In this document: positions 34,601-49,500 of the stretch, piece after piece | How positions within the stretch are numbered: the first letter of the stretch is position 1 | Layout of the letters: each line of letters begins with the position of its first letter | Source of the DNA: Liolophura sinensis | Taxonomy: Eukaryota; Mollusca; Polyplacophora; Chitonida; Chitonidae | DNA length: 64,000 nt | Reading direction: 5' to 3' | Assembly (NCBI RefSeq): GCF_032854445.1 | Contig: NC_088304.1 | Coordinates: 9,249,704-9,313,703, forward strand | Position numbers and translations under genes: made by a program | The notes under the pieces: generated by a model | The model's input: only the letters and a program-made list of their open reading frames with translations | Told to the model about the DNA's origin: nothing | Database searches by the model: none

Positions 34601-37541
34601 GGTAATTGATAGTTTAGTGGACAATGAGATATGTGTATTTCTATAATGATATCATGAATTGCATTGCTAATGAATTGCGAGCATGATTGTGACCCATGTT
34701 TCAGGTAAGTCACAAACTGTTCAGGTGTGTTCAGTTGTCATTTGCGTATTTGAGGCGTGAATACATATATTGTAGTAAGTTAAGAGCAAGTGTGCATTTA
34801 AAATGGAAATACTGATCAAGTCATCGTGAACAGTATATGTATATACCAGATTAAATGTCGACTTAATTAACATTGTTGATTTAATTAGCTGATAAGAGAT
34901 TCCCCCCAACCTTTTAGCAAGTTACCAATGAACTTTCCCAAGTGTATCCTACAGATATGCACACCATATCCATGGAAGTCATGGTCTTAAACGAACATTG
35001 GGCCGTAAGTGAGAAGGTCCCTCAGCAACCTGCGGATGGTCGTGGCTTTCTCCTGGGCTCTGCCCCTTTCCTCCTACCATAGCGCTGTCTGCCGTCATAT
35101 ATTTAAGTGAAATATTCTTGAGTATGGCATAAAACACAAATGAGATAAATAAATCAATGAATGTTACGCTGTGCAAATGTGCACTCAATGTCTTATTGGC
35201 TGCAGCTCTAAATTCTGCAATTTAGTGTTCATATGTTGGAATATCATGCACAACGCAGTAATTAATTATTTATTAATTTCACAAAATACTGATTAATTTA
35301 ACAGTGATGAGAATAACCAGATTTTATAAATTGTTCATGAAACAACCTGTACTTGTGCATATCCATGTATCTTTATGATTACAAGATAAACAAGTTGAGT
35401 ACAGCTATAAGCTCACTATTGTAAGCATGTTTTTGTACATGAGGTTATACCAGTGCAGCTTATTAAGTTAAGATATGGTGTCTGTAAAGATTGAAAGACC
35501 AGGCTATAGATGCATACTATAGCTTACATGCATTATCATGTTGCCATGCATGTATGGGTGTAAACTCCATTACACTGTAGATCCAAGTCAAAATGTTTAG
35601 AACCTGTTTATGTATTGAGGGGTGAAGCATGTCACTTTAATAGCCATCTGAGAATATACCTGTGGGTCGCATAACGATTTTACACACCTTTCCAGCACTG
35701 GTGTTATTGACTGACTGCAGTCTAAATAGCAACCTACCTTTAAGCACTGATCTCCCCCCACAATAGATAAGGGCTGAGAAGGTGTTTTCTGTTGACACTG
35801 TAAAGTGGGGTCATGTTGACAGTGCTGTGGTGCAGTGAACTACAAACTTCATGCTGTGTAAGGTTTATCAGAGCTCGTTTATACATGGGTCATGTTCATG
35901 TACACACTCCATGCTGAACTTTCTAAGGTTGTCATGTAGAGAGTTCATAATAAATTATTAATTTGAGAAAAAAATTAACAAGTGTGTACAAGAAGCAGGA
36001 AGGAGGACAGACAAAAAACTCCCCAAAAACAAGAAGAAACAGTTTTAAGGAATAGCATTATCTTCTTGTTTTTTTTTTTTTCACCTGTTGATTGTTTGAG
36101 CAAAAACTAAGGAAAACATCAAAAGAAAGCAAACACTTTGTACACATTTGATTGTAGTTATACACACTGAAATAAATGTTGGAATATTTTCTTTATGATT
36201 GTTATCGAAGTATTCCAGCTTGTCTACAACCTACATGTAGATCTTCATGAATTTAAATAAAGTTCAAATTTGATTGATCTAAATACATGGGGTCCAACAA
36301 ATGAAGCAGTTGACAGGCTATGTCAGATTCATTTACCATGTGGGATGTCTATGCGCCAGGCATAGGTATCCACTGCTTGTGTAAAACGAGTCCACGGAGT
36401 ACATGTACCATCAGGATGATACATCAGGCACGTGTTGCCACTGCTTTATAAGACAGGTCGTGGGAATGTCTGCCAGCAACCAACCGATGGTCGTGGGTTT
36501 CCCCCGGGCTCTGCCCGGTTTCCTTCCAGCATAATGCTCGCCGCTGTCGTCTATGTGAAATATTCTTGAGTACGTCGTAAAACACCAATCAAATAAATAA
36601 ACATAGACTGGCTCATTGAGTTTGAAGCTGCACATATGTCATTTGGCAATTAAGATGATTGTCGTTTTTTCACCAAGTCTGAACATTCTCCGGTGTAAAA
36701 TGAAAATATACATGCATATCAGTATAATTCATAAAAATAATATTGTTAAAGATGTATGCATAATGCATACCACCAAATCTTTTGAAGTTAGAAAAGAGCA
36801 CCTCTGTTTGAGGTGACAACAATTCTTTGTGACTCAGTGACAAAGAAAACATCGAAATGAAGTATTTTTTTTTTGTAGAATGAAAGACATGGTCCAGGAA
36901 AATAGTTTGATTTACTTATCTTTTTGGTAAATATTTTCAACCAACATGTTTTAAAAGCGTTTCAATAGTTATAGTAGTAATAATAGTTGTAAAATTTCTA
37001 AAAATTAAAAAAATAAATCGAACTGTTATCCTGGATATTTGTCTTAATGGTATTTCTTCTGGCATATACATGTTCCTCATTATAGAGTCTTCTTTACGTT
37101 TGCTTGAGTTAATGTCAAATGAGCCATTAATGATTTGAGTAATGTTGAAACAACAAGCTTGCGTGTAAAGAAATAAGCGAATCAGGATTTATCACTACAT
37201 ATGAATCAAGACATTCCAAGATGAAAATGAAGGGGCATAAGAATAGTCATGCACTTATTGTGCAATTCTTGATGTGTAGCATGCTTTTCGTCTTACTGTG
37301 CGTTTCCTTAGAGGGATTGAAATATATCTACAAAAACTAAGAATTTAGTTTTTTGCCCTTGCAAACACAAATACATGTAGAATCAAAGTATTTTTGTGCT
37401 ATTTTAACTATTGCTAAGACTGAGTTTTAGGCTTATAGTCATGTTGGAGTGCTTTTTTTACTTCAACTGTGATTTATTGTTGTGACAGCAGATGTCTTCA
37501 AATTATAGCTCTAATAGGGTGTGTAAATAGGTCCTGGTAGA

Positions 37542-37577
<36 letters not shown>

Positions 37578-40500
37578 GATAGATAGATATATATATATAG
37601 ATATATATATATATATATCCTTTGTGTCAACAGCAAATAATGTATACGTATTAGTGTGCTTTTTTCACTTTTCCTAGGACATCACATTCCCAGAAGATAT
37701 ATCTTCCACGTAAATCTACCATTTTTAGCTCATAAGTGCTATGGTTGCTTTTTATTATTTTCTTCTGTGATGTATTTTAAGGCGACCATCAACAAATCCC
37801 TCCTAAATGCGCACACAATATTATTTATAGACATAACATATGGATGTGTTGTTTTGCAGATGGCTCGACGGCTTTGCACCAGGCTTGTCATGACTCCAGC
37901 TACATGGCCCTTCACATCCTCCTGGAGTTTGGGGGAGACCTCTCTATCCCAGATACCCAGGGGAGGGCAGCTATCCACTGGGCGGTCACCACACCCTCCC
38001 TCGACTGTCTCAAGGTTATATACTAACAGTTATATACTAACAGAGATACAAATTGGGCCTTCTTCAACCTTTTCAACCACCATTGAAACCAATATTTTGA
38101 AACATTCCGAGAGAACTATGGGACGTAGAGAAATAATTAACACAGTTTTATGAAGCTCGCATCTTTTGTCACAAAAGAAAAAAAAATATTTAAGTGTCAT
38201 TTTCATTATATCTGTATGCATCAATTTCACTGAAAATACTGCTTTGGAGGTTGGAAATGTTGAAGATTTACAGTAGCTAAAATCTTAAATTGCCAGTGCT
38301 TATATAGTGAGAAGAAAAGAAAGAACGAACTCTGGCTGTGGTTGGTATATTGTTCTGAAGTAAAGGATCTGTGTACATATCCTTAACTTCATAGAACAAA
38401 ACAGTTTAATTGTAGTAGTGTGTTTTGTTTTAGTTCTAAGACATTTGATAAATACCCATCAGGGTTTTACTTTTATTGGAAATCTGGGAATCCAATTCTC
38501 ATCTTGACTCCCATAACTGTATATCAGGCATGAGGATTTGACGGAAACGATCGTTCTATTTCTGTGTTGGTTCCTAGGTTAAATATTCACGGAACTAAAA
38601 ATCGGCTTCCTACAAAATAGGGTTTGGCTACTCACTCAGTACTGCTTAGTAAACATTGAAAAGAGTTAATTGCCTGAAGACTTTAGTTGTAAACCTTCAG
38701 ATTGTGGCTAGGGTGTCACTAGGCACTTGTACTTTGTTGCCAAGAGTGGTCTCACGAAAAATGGACCTTTTTCTATCTCTCTGTGTACATCCAGCCTGCA
38801 ATGGTATCTGCCACACTATCTGGCATGATGAACAGGAAGTAGCACAGCCAATGAATTGCACATAGGACAGAAGCCAATCAAGGTCCTTGGCCAAATGAGT
38901 CATATGAAATTCAGATTCTGAGATTCACATTATTACAAGGCTGTTGTGGAAGTTGTATTTAACACATGCTGAATTGTACTCTTCGGGTAGAGGAGATGGC
39001 TCAATCTGACAAAGTTTAGAGTACCCAGTTCTCTTCCTTTTTTCTATAGCTTGCGGTCAGATACCTCAATCATTCAGTGACAGTTCATACGTTTTAAATA
39101 AACAGGTTGAGGGACTGTGGTAATTTTTACTTTACAAAGTAAATGAAAATTAGATCTGCAAGAAACACTGAACACCAAAATATACTTGATGAAATGCCAT
39201 TAATACTAAAATGTTTACTGTATGCAGGTAAACCGGTTCTCACTGCAGAAGATGTTGGGAACAGAGAAAAGGTTTCTCACCGTTTCCTAGTTCAAAAGTA
39301 CACGGAACCGAAAAAGAGTTTTCCAGCAATTCTGAAATCCTCATTGCCTGCAAAATGACCAAGTGTTCTCAAATTCCTAATTCCTCTTTTAAAAGCAGCT
39401 CTTAAAATAAGGCAATTGTCTTCTTATATTTTGTTATTGTTTTGTCCTTGTAATATTTCTAATTGTGTTTAGGGGTCAGGATGTTGTATGATTTCTAGCC
39501 CACATTAGATATACATTTATACGTGTAGTGGTGAAAATAGCTCCATAGCTAGCCTTGTGTCACAATTAAAACACCTTTATTCATCCACATAACAAAACTA
39601 CCTTTTTGAGTAGTTATAAGTTTATTGTTTTATTAGTGCATTTTTTATGGATATAACGTAATTCTTCTGTTTTGAGGGACATCTGGTCTCCTCTTTTTAG
39701 ACAACGCATGTGTCTTCAACAAGAATACACAGCTTTTCTTTTTCCATGTGGTTAGTCCATGTAATGAAGAATATACTGTTATCTTTACTTTTCTGAAAAA
39801 AAAAAAAAGAAAATGATGTAAGAGAAATCAGGTTTTTTGCTTTCAGTACCACTAATATCTGTCCTAAAAATTACAAGAGTCATAGTGGATGATATTTTCC
39901 TGTTGTCATGCAGGGATATTTCTCCCATGTTAACTCCTAGTCATGTATGTGTGCGATCGTAATACTGAGCCTGAGGGATGATTAAGCCAAAGCGACTCAA
40001 GCATTGTAAGATACACACATAACACAGGTATTGAGTATGACTGTACAACACGGGTGTAGGAGCTACCTACACATACATGCATGTACCACACTGCAGGGTG
40101 ATCCTGCTCATAGGCTCTGTGTCATCACATGCTATGGAGCTCACTTCCTGTTTTGATGGTATCTAGAGGCCTACGGTCACTGCATGCATGTAATTTTGAT
40201 TAAGCCTATTGTCATTTGAGTCCTGTTTAATTCATGATCCTATGACATGTATGTAAGGCATATCCCTGCTGTGCACTATATGAGTGTTAGAACCTCAGTC
40301 ACTTTGTGGTTATTCTGAATTTATATCACCTTATTATTTGTGGGAATAATAAAGGCCATAACATTGCAAATAACACAAATATAAGCAAGGCATGCACTCG
40401 GACAGCATCAGAATTTTGCAAGCCACCATTTTCAGATCATATTTCCCTATTGACCTGCCCTTTTGTTTCTGATAGGTTGGAAATATATCACACAAAGAGC

Positions 40501-43500
40501 TTTTTAAGGATTGCCAAATTTGTGTTGACATATATCACATGCTGTAAAGGATTTCAGAGTTGCTGCTAATATGTGTTGTTTTGATAAACTAGTTCCTCCA
40601 CTTATTATCTTCAGACTGCATTATAAAGTGAAAAATTCCTCAGTGCAACATTAAACACATGTAAAATGAATAAATGTACTCTGTACACGTACCTTTCAAA
40701 TTAGATCAGTCTTAGGGATATAAGTAAAACTTTCCCACATGTATGCATTTCTGCAAGAAGGCCTGTGCTATGGCACATTAGATATAAGCCTTGTTGTTAT
40801 ATTTGAGTAATTATGTCATTGCCCTGCATCTATACTTGCAAACATGTAGATGCATGTAGATGATAAGGTGTGCAATTGAACAATTAACACAAAAGTCCTG
40901 GCGCAGTGAAATAATTTCATAGTTTTTTTTGAAGAATGTAAAAGTGCAAGTTACTGTAATTACTGAATTTACAAACACAGGCATGTATTTGTCATATGCT
41001 GTTAGACTCTCAGTTTCATTCCTCTGGCTGTGACAGTACGGCATCAGAATTGTTCAAAATTCATCTTCCATTTCTACTTTTTTATAAGTGTACCAAAGGA
41101 CGACATGCGTTAAATTCAGTGTTTTCATCAGAACTTTTTTGCTGTTGCAGTTGTTGTTGAAGTACCATGCTGATGTAAAGGTTAAAGACAAAGATGGGCT
41201 AACCCCAAGCATGTGGGCATGTCGCCTTGACCACATCAAACACTTCGAGCTGCTGAGCGCGGCGGATGATACCGAGCCGACCGAAGGCGAGGAGATTGAG
41301 CGGGATGGTAATGGTCGCACCTGGATGCACTGGGCAATCCGACGGACAGAGCCACTAGAGTGTCTTCAGGTCAGTGAGTCAGGAGTGTAATCTAGTGGGG
41401 AGTAGGGATGATAATCATAACATTGAGGTATTACAGGAGGAAGAATGTTGTATGGTTTTGTTCAGGTACATGTTACATGACTCAGCAAGTCATTGTGAAT
41501 TCTTCAGTCTTCATTTGATTGTTACATTATATGTCTTCTTCGCATGTACGTTAAGGTTGGTGCCTTTTAAAACTAAGGACATTTTATATGACAGACAGAG
41601 TATACTGTTACAAATCAATGCAAAATACACAGATTTTTTAATACCTTTTAGAGATGCCTGAATTACAGCATATATTGAAAAAGCCCAAATTGGGGAGAAA
41701 ATTACCTCATAAATATAACTGAAATGTTTCAGAAAATTTCCTGCATTGCAAGTTACTGACTGTACAAAGATTTATATGTAATTATGACACTATGATTTGA
41801 AATATAAGGCATTAGTTTCAGGCTTCTTAATAATAAATGAAAATATCCTCCTGAAAACCCCTCTAAATGAGTGCCCAAATTGGAAAGCTGTATTGGACAG
41901 CAAGTAACTTATTCCATTGGAGTCTTAAAGACAGACTCCAGGAATTATTTTTATGAATAGGGGAGCCAGACTGTAGTGCATTATAGATTAATGTAAATAT
42001 ATAATATATATAAATGAAATATTCTTAGTACAGCGTAAAACACCAGTCAGATAAATAGGTGTAATATGTTCCTTGCTAATGGCTTCATCAGTGGATACTG
42101 GGCTGCTGCTGTGTTAACCCCAGTGATTTGACAGATACATTTACGTAATGAAGTGGGGTGTATATAAATATAGAAATACAACAACAATCAGTGGAACTGT
42201 TACCACATGACTATATTCTTGCACCACCATTATGCTGGCCACTGTCATATAAGTGAAATATTCTTGAGTATGATGTAAAGCATCAGTCAAATAAAGTAAT
42301 ATAATCCTGCAGATCATACACAAACAGTTACATAACATAACTCTGAAGGAATATTATATGTATATTATATGTATAACCGTAACTGTCTGTTCCTCGTCAC
42401 CAGACATTGCTGACGGCAGAGACAGCCAAGATGAAGGATGATGACGGCAAAACCGTACTCTTGCTGGCTGCTGAACAAGGTGAGTGGGATAAAGGGGAAT
42501 AACTCCTGTCCCCTGGATAGGAGTGATTTTTCAAAACTAGAAATATCTGGTTCCAAAGTTTTTATTTGTCTCTTTGAATATGAGTATGTTGTTAAACAGC
42601 TTTTAATATTGTCTATGGTAAGTTATGACTGAGATAGAAGATAAACGTATGTAGATCTTCATGGGCCAAGTCTGCAGATGGTCGTGGGTTTCCTCCCACC
42701 ATAATGCTGGCCGTGGTCGTATGAGTGAAATATTCTTGAGTACGGCATACAACACCAATCAAATAAATAAATAAATCATGGGCCAAGTGATCTTTCATAG
42801 ATATGTCTGGGGGCCGAAAGCTCTTGATCGTTTCGACTGGATGTTCATGTCTAGCTACCCTTGAGTTGACTCTCACTTTGTACTTCAGCTACTCAAGAAT
42901 GTTTGATTTAAGATGGGCACTTCTTTCTGTAATTGTGTTATTTGAACATAATTCTGGTGTGGTTGTATTGTGTCACTATACCAGTTAACAACAAATTCCT
43001 TATCAGTCTTAATTTGTTGTTAAAATTAAGTTCAAGGTGAACTGCCAAGGATCACCTGGTAATTTCTAGCTGATTTTTTAACAGAAATGAACCAGTCAGA
43101 TGTATCCTGACGTCAAAATGGCCCCGGTTCATTAATCTGACCATCAATGCATCACAAAACCTGTTACATTTTTGTAAACATGAATGATCAGCACAATCAG
43201 TGATGTTCTAATAGCAAAGAGATTGGGATTAGTGATGGACATTTTGCAAACAATTGTATATTGAATAATTGTAATCATTTAGATTAAAGATGTTTAATGA
43301 ATTATTTTGATCAAGAAAAACTTCCACAATCCTATACTAGAGAAGCCTGAGGGTAGCAATTTTTGCATTTGCAGTTCACCTTTATAAAGACATCACTGAC
43401 GTGAGCCAAATACTTGTGTGCTGTCCTGTGATGAACAAACAGAAAATATGGAAAAAAAAACCCCCCAAAACCCCTCCAAACAGAATGGCACTGTAATGAA

Positions 43501-46500
43501 AATGACAGATATATTGTCTCGCAGACAGCCAAAAATTTGAAACATTACGTGTTTATCATCTGTGCTGTGTTTTTCCCCAGGATTTCATTGAAGATGTTTG
43601 TAATCTTTATAATGCATGTGCCACTTGTTAATGGTTTTGTATTATAAAGAATAACGACTACAGTCCAGGGTTATATAGAGGTGTTGTTGTTGTAGGCTCT
43701 CTGGCCGCCTGTCGCATCATCCTGGAGATTGCAGACTTGGAGCGTATCTATGATCGTGATGACCAAGAGAGGACGCCCCTACACCTGGCGACCATTGGTG
43801 GCCACGGCGACGTTCTTAACTTGCTCCTTGAACATGGAGGTGCGATGTTAACATTTTATAACAGGCCATCCGTAATAGAGTGCTAGGAATGCCTGCATTG
43901 AGATGGTGACCCTAATCTCAATCCAGCCACGAAATGACATCGTCCTGCATTTTATTGGTCAGGCCCACAAATGCACATGCCACTTATCTAATGAATTGGA
44001 TGCTCTTTTTCAGTTTATTTTTCTTTAATCTCTTTCATTTTGCAACATGCTCAACCAAAGATTTTTCTGGCGATGTTGAAGTTGAAACTGGAGAACTGTA
44101 TTTCACCTTGTGCAGCAGTTTTCAAGTGACACATTTTGTTTGATTCTGATTGTTGCATCCTAGCTCTTTATAGGGCCACACAAGATTTTTGTGAAGTTCT
44201 CATCAGAAAACTGAGGCCTCCATGGCTCATTTGGTTAGCGCGCTAGCGCAGTGTAATGACTCAGGATCCTCTCACCAATGCAGTCGTTGTGAGTTCAAGA
44301 CCAGCTCATGCTGGCTTCCTCTCCAGCTGTACGTGAGGTCTGCCAGCAACTTGCAGATGGTTGTGGGTTTCCCCTGGGCTCTGCCCGGTTTCCACCCACC
44401 ATAATGCTGGCCGCCCTTGTATAAGTGAAATATTCTTGAGTACGGCGTAAAACACCAATCAAATAAATAAATAAATAATTATCAGAAAAACAAAAGTGTT
44501 GGCATCAAAGTATCTTTTTGAGGCCTTCATGTATTTTTTAAAGTGCATTTTTACATACATGTACGTGTGCCAAACTTTAAGAGAAATAAAAAAGTAAAGT
44601 ATTTTGTGCAGTAATTTAAGGATGTAAAGACACTGCCATATGTATATGCTTTGCTCTTGCCTTCCAGCTGAGCTAGGCGTTGTGGATAAGTACAACGCGA
44701 CAGCATGGGATTACGCGAAAAACCGTCAGTTACACTACTGTCAGCTGATCCTGCTCTCCCATCAGCGGCAAAGGCTGGAGAGTAACCCCACCACGCCCAA
44801 TGGGTACCATCTCCTTGACAACCAGCAGTTCATGAACGAAGATGACAACGACAACTACATGAATGTAGGTCACGTCTGGCAGTTTTCCTTGTACATGTAT
44901 AATGCTGCTCATAGGGTTAAATACTGCTTTTTTTTTTTAGTTTAGGTGCCCTTTGAGTCATGTGAGTTGGGATGTTGATTATTGAGAAATTTGTAGAACT
45001 ATCTCTACACAAAACACAGAAGCGTTCTTATCCTTTACCTTAAAGGATACATCAAAACATACTATAAAATGAAGAGTAGGGCTTTTTTTCACATATTTTC
45101 CATCAATCGCTGGGAATTATTTGGAAATGATGTTATCGATGATTATACTGGGAGTGCGGCACCCAGCCTGGGGCCTCCCTCCAACAAAGTTTGTTTTGAC
45201 AGCAATCATTGTTGACGTCACCATAGTAATCTACTTAATTATCCGGACTGATCTCTGGGGCCTTAGGAAAACTAGATTAAAGCCATTTGTACACCCAAAA
45301 AACAAAGCCGAGAATCTTTTTTGCACTTATACATGTTAGGCCACATCCTGAACGCCATATTAAGAAATGAAAACCAAGCATTTCATGAGTTGCAGTAACC
45401 ATTTTTATTAAATTCTCTTACTTATAGACATTTTCAGCATTCCAAACAGATCCATGTATTTCTTCATTCATAAGTCACCACAACCACAGTCAAGAAAATG
45501 TTGGTTGTAGGATTCAGATTATCATTTCGTTTCTAAATGTCACTGTACTATTCACTGACTGAGATGATTGTTAAAATTTATTTATTTGAATTTAATTTTA
45601 CGCCGCACTTAAGAAGATTCGTCGAGAACATTTCGCACTCGTACATTTTACAATACGTACATAAGTTAGAAGGTCAGGCCGACTCAGTCGGCAAGCGAGG
45701 CAACTTGTCATTGAAGGACCTCTGCAATTGTTTCCCCAGTCTTCATACGGATATAAATAAAGTTTATTAGATCTTCACTTCATTCACATTAAGTCTAAAA
45801 ATTTGGTGCCCCGATGGGCAGCATGCTCTCATTTTCTAGTAGCCCAAAGAAAAAATTGTTTCAGGACATTGGGCTAGTGATACTGCGAGCCCTGCATGCT
45901 TCTCTCTGTGCTACATTGACATTTCGTTTCGCTCTAGGCATACAAAAACAAGGCAGAGTTCAAGCCAATCACCCCTCCACACCCACCTAAACGGCCACGT
46001 ACTGCTGCACGGACACCCCTGTCACGGAGAGCCAGCAGCCTTAATATGCCAATGACCCCTGACCCAGACAGAGGTGGAGAACGAGATGTGGCCAGTGCTG
46101 GTAATGAGAGGAAGAAAGGACGAATAGAGGTTTGTGTTCATAGTTTTGTGGTGATGTCTTAACTGCTCTGAGCCAATCGTCAGTACAATCTTTGGTCACT
46201 GTAGGTTAAACAAATCGAATTTAACTCAGGAGAGATAGGCATTAGAAAAGATTTTAGCATAAAAAATGAAAAACATAGCTTTTAGTGAAGAAATTCTTTC
46301 TGAAAAATCAGCAAACTTCAGCATTTCACCCATTTAGCCCCCTGTTATTTATCACCTCCTGCTCCTTGTGAGGAACCGGAGTGCTTGAAACTATGAATGC
46401 AAGAGTGTTAATATGACATTTCAAGTAGTGATGTTCGCTTGTAATAACTGGCACTCAATATGGTGTGTGGCATCAGTTAGAAGACATTAAAATTGCAAAA

Positions 46501-49500
46501 GCTTTGTCGTGTCTTAATGCTTATTAGGGTTAATATCTTAACGTATTTTCAGCTTATCTGCATTAAACGTTAAAGGCAAAGAACACACAAGCATGAAGTA
46601 CATATCAGATGAAAGACAATAAATTTTTATTGACTGGGAAAATAGTTTGATTTGTTTTTTTTTAGAAAATTTTTCGACCTAGTAAGATCCATTTAAAACT
46701 TTGGATTCTGCTGTGACCTTTGCTGACCGTATTGGGACCAGTGATATCACTTCATATTCTTTGCCACTTGACATACATAGATTGCTATATTTCATCATTC
46801 AAAACTCATTTTCATTTAGAGGTATGAATGGATTTAACAAATGGACCTTAAAACTAACCATTTGATGCCCAAAAATATTGCTGTGGCATCACTGATACCC
46901 ACGTGGTCCCAACAGACTGCCATGGAATCCTATGTTTTATAGGCATTATAGTTGGTTAGAAAAATTTGAACAAAATAAATCATGCTATTTGTCAGTGTCT
47001 GTGTTTAATGATCTTTCATGTAATATATTACTTATTTATTTTTTATTTTAGTGCTTTCTTTTAGGCAATAAAACTTAAGATTTACCTATACTTGTGACAG
47101 ATTTGTTTAGAATGTAAAGAACAAAATCAGACTAAAACTCAGAAGTTATCAGCACCCAGAAAATGTGGCTAAAAGCTGTGATCACCTGATGCAAATTGCC
47201 GGCTTGACTCATAGAATGTGCTGTTCTAACTAACATGGAACAATCTCTATTTTTATATGTTTGTAATTTTCAACTAAAATCTATGGACATTTCACATATT
47301 TTGATTTTGTTGAATTCTACAAGTTTGTACAACTAATCAGGCCATGTGAACTGAATATAACGCAGAGTTTATAACTTATTTTTGATATTTTTACGAATAA
47401 GTTCAAATGTTTCTGTATTGTAATGATTTATTGTCTTCCCCCAGGTAACTGTCCAGCCAAGAAGGCACATTGGCCGACAGTTTGTAGCCAGTGGAAGACA
47501 AGAGACGTCCATGTCAGTGGATGAGGATATGCATCAAGGTAGGCCAAGTGTCACACAGGTGTCTGTCCCTGACAAAATAAGCTGATGAGACAAATGGTTC
47601 TTGCTGAGCATCTTTGGTCGATAATTCAAATTCATTTCAGATACATGTATATATAACATGTTTTGACCAGTGACACCCAGGAGCAAAGGAGTTGTAAGCA
47701 GTCAGTGTGTACATCTTAACTTCAGGTCACATGAGCATACAACATCAATTTTAAAACAACAGATATCGTAAATGGCATAAAATTTTACCCACAAAATGCA
47801 TTTTTAGATGCAAATAAATGTCACAAAATATTATGTTCGGTGCTGAAACTTACAATTTTTCAGTAAAGTATCTATCCCATCTTCTAAGCAAACTTCAAAA
47901 CACCTTTCTAAAATCAGCAGAACTCTCAGAATACGGAAAAAGATGGGCAAGTTAGTCATGGACAGAAGGATGTGTCCAGTTATTTAGGATAACTGAAGAT
48001 GTGAGAGATTTCAATGAATGGCCAGGTTAAAGCTAACATGTGACTGCATCTGCCTACCTGCAGGGTTCATTATCGTTGAGGTTAACATTGAGAAGACGTC
48101 TGTCACAACTGTAATAGTCATTTGTGGAATAAGCTAAAAATTCGTGCGATGTTCAACACCGGTTAAATAAATCTTGTTTGGCAAGTTATTTAGTTTTCAT
48201 AAAATAATGCCATCAGAAAAGCTTGAATAAACAACTTGTGAAAGGGCTAAAAAAAATTGTTGTTACTTTTTGACGTTGGTATGTCATTTGAATTACGTTA
48301 TAACTCCCCCACCATAACCCACCCACCCACCTACTGTTTGACCATAGGTATGTATGGTGGCGAGGAGGAGGTAGAAGAGGTGATGGGTGGGGGAATGGAT
48401 GTGTCCGATATCGACGATGACAACGACAATGACAACGACCCTCCCCGGCCGATGCTTCAGCGTCGCCGAGCAGGTGCTGTCAACCGGTCTGTACCCCAGC
48501 CCCAGCCCCCATTTGTGCCCACACCTCCAGGGCTAAGGAACAGCCTGTCAGGGTCAACATCCTACACAGGGCCCTTGGTAAGTGATTATAATTGTAACAA
48601 TGATCTTACTAAAGATGTGCTACTTCAGTCCCAAGGGAAACCAGGGAGAAATATTAAAATGATAAAGAAGATAACACTAGTTGACTCTTATAACTGGAGT
48701 TCAGTAAAGGAAAAATCGGCAGAAGTTTCCATAAAATTTTCCTGATCAGCAGGTAGAGGGTTAAAATTTCACACCCATGGTTTACGTCCCCCATATTCCC
48801 TTCTCAGCATGCAGATAATGATTTTGTCCCTACAATATTTGTCCAATAGACAGCCCTTCTTGCACTCAAATAAGGCTCAGATGTTGAAAATCATGCAAGC
48901 AATGTTGACAGCAGATAGCGCTGATGTGGTGACATGACGTCCCCATGGCGTGCCACGAAATGCAGCGTCACAAAGAAAAATGACGTCCGCTGAACTCGTC
49001 ATGCTTATTCCTGCGCAGTAATTCAGCAGCTCAGGGTTTCAGTTATTTAAACCCCCGATGTGATTTGTATACCTTATGTGGGAGTGGCCTACAGCTCTGA
49101 CAATAGTATGTCAACATCTTAAGCTGTGTAATCAGTCAATGGTAATTGAGAATCACAGATCATGTTGGGACAATATTTCTTAAATAAGTGATGTGCATGG
49201 CTACCTTGAGGATGTATCTGAATTCAGCTGAATATGTCTGGTTGGGTTATCTTCTTCTTGTTATCATTGCAGCAGCCACAGTATAACTTAGGAGCCGCTC
49301 AGGATTTTAGTCAGCAGAATGGGGGAGGAGAAATCATGCATGAGTCTCCGCCCCACCCTCTCATCCCTACCCCACCACAACGGCCTGGACTGACTCCCCT
49401 TTCCCGACCCCCGCTGGGAAGATTTGGTGCCTCTCACAGCAGCCCATCCCTCATGACAGCCCCAGCGCCCCCAGGGGTTGCCCCTCACCCACCTGCCCCT

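Larger units (their letters stand above)
27079..37859 (+). other. Ankyrin gene intron 3, 10.8 kb
   Basis: Contains the 42-bp minisatellite, a cluster of TTCTTGAAAAAGAA palindromes (28303-28434), four SINE copies and a (TG)n(TA)n microsatellite (37542-37618). No ankyrin-gene exon is seen inside, and exons 3 and 4 join in phase. Confidence 0.8.
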
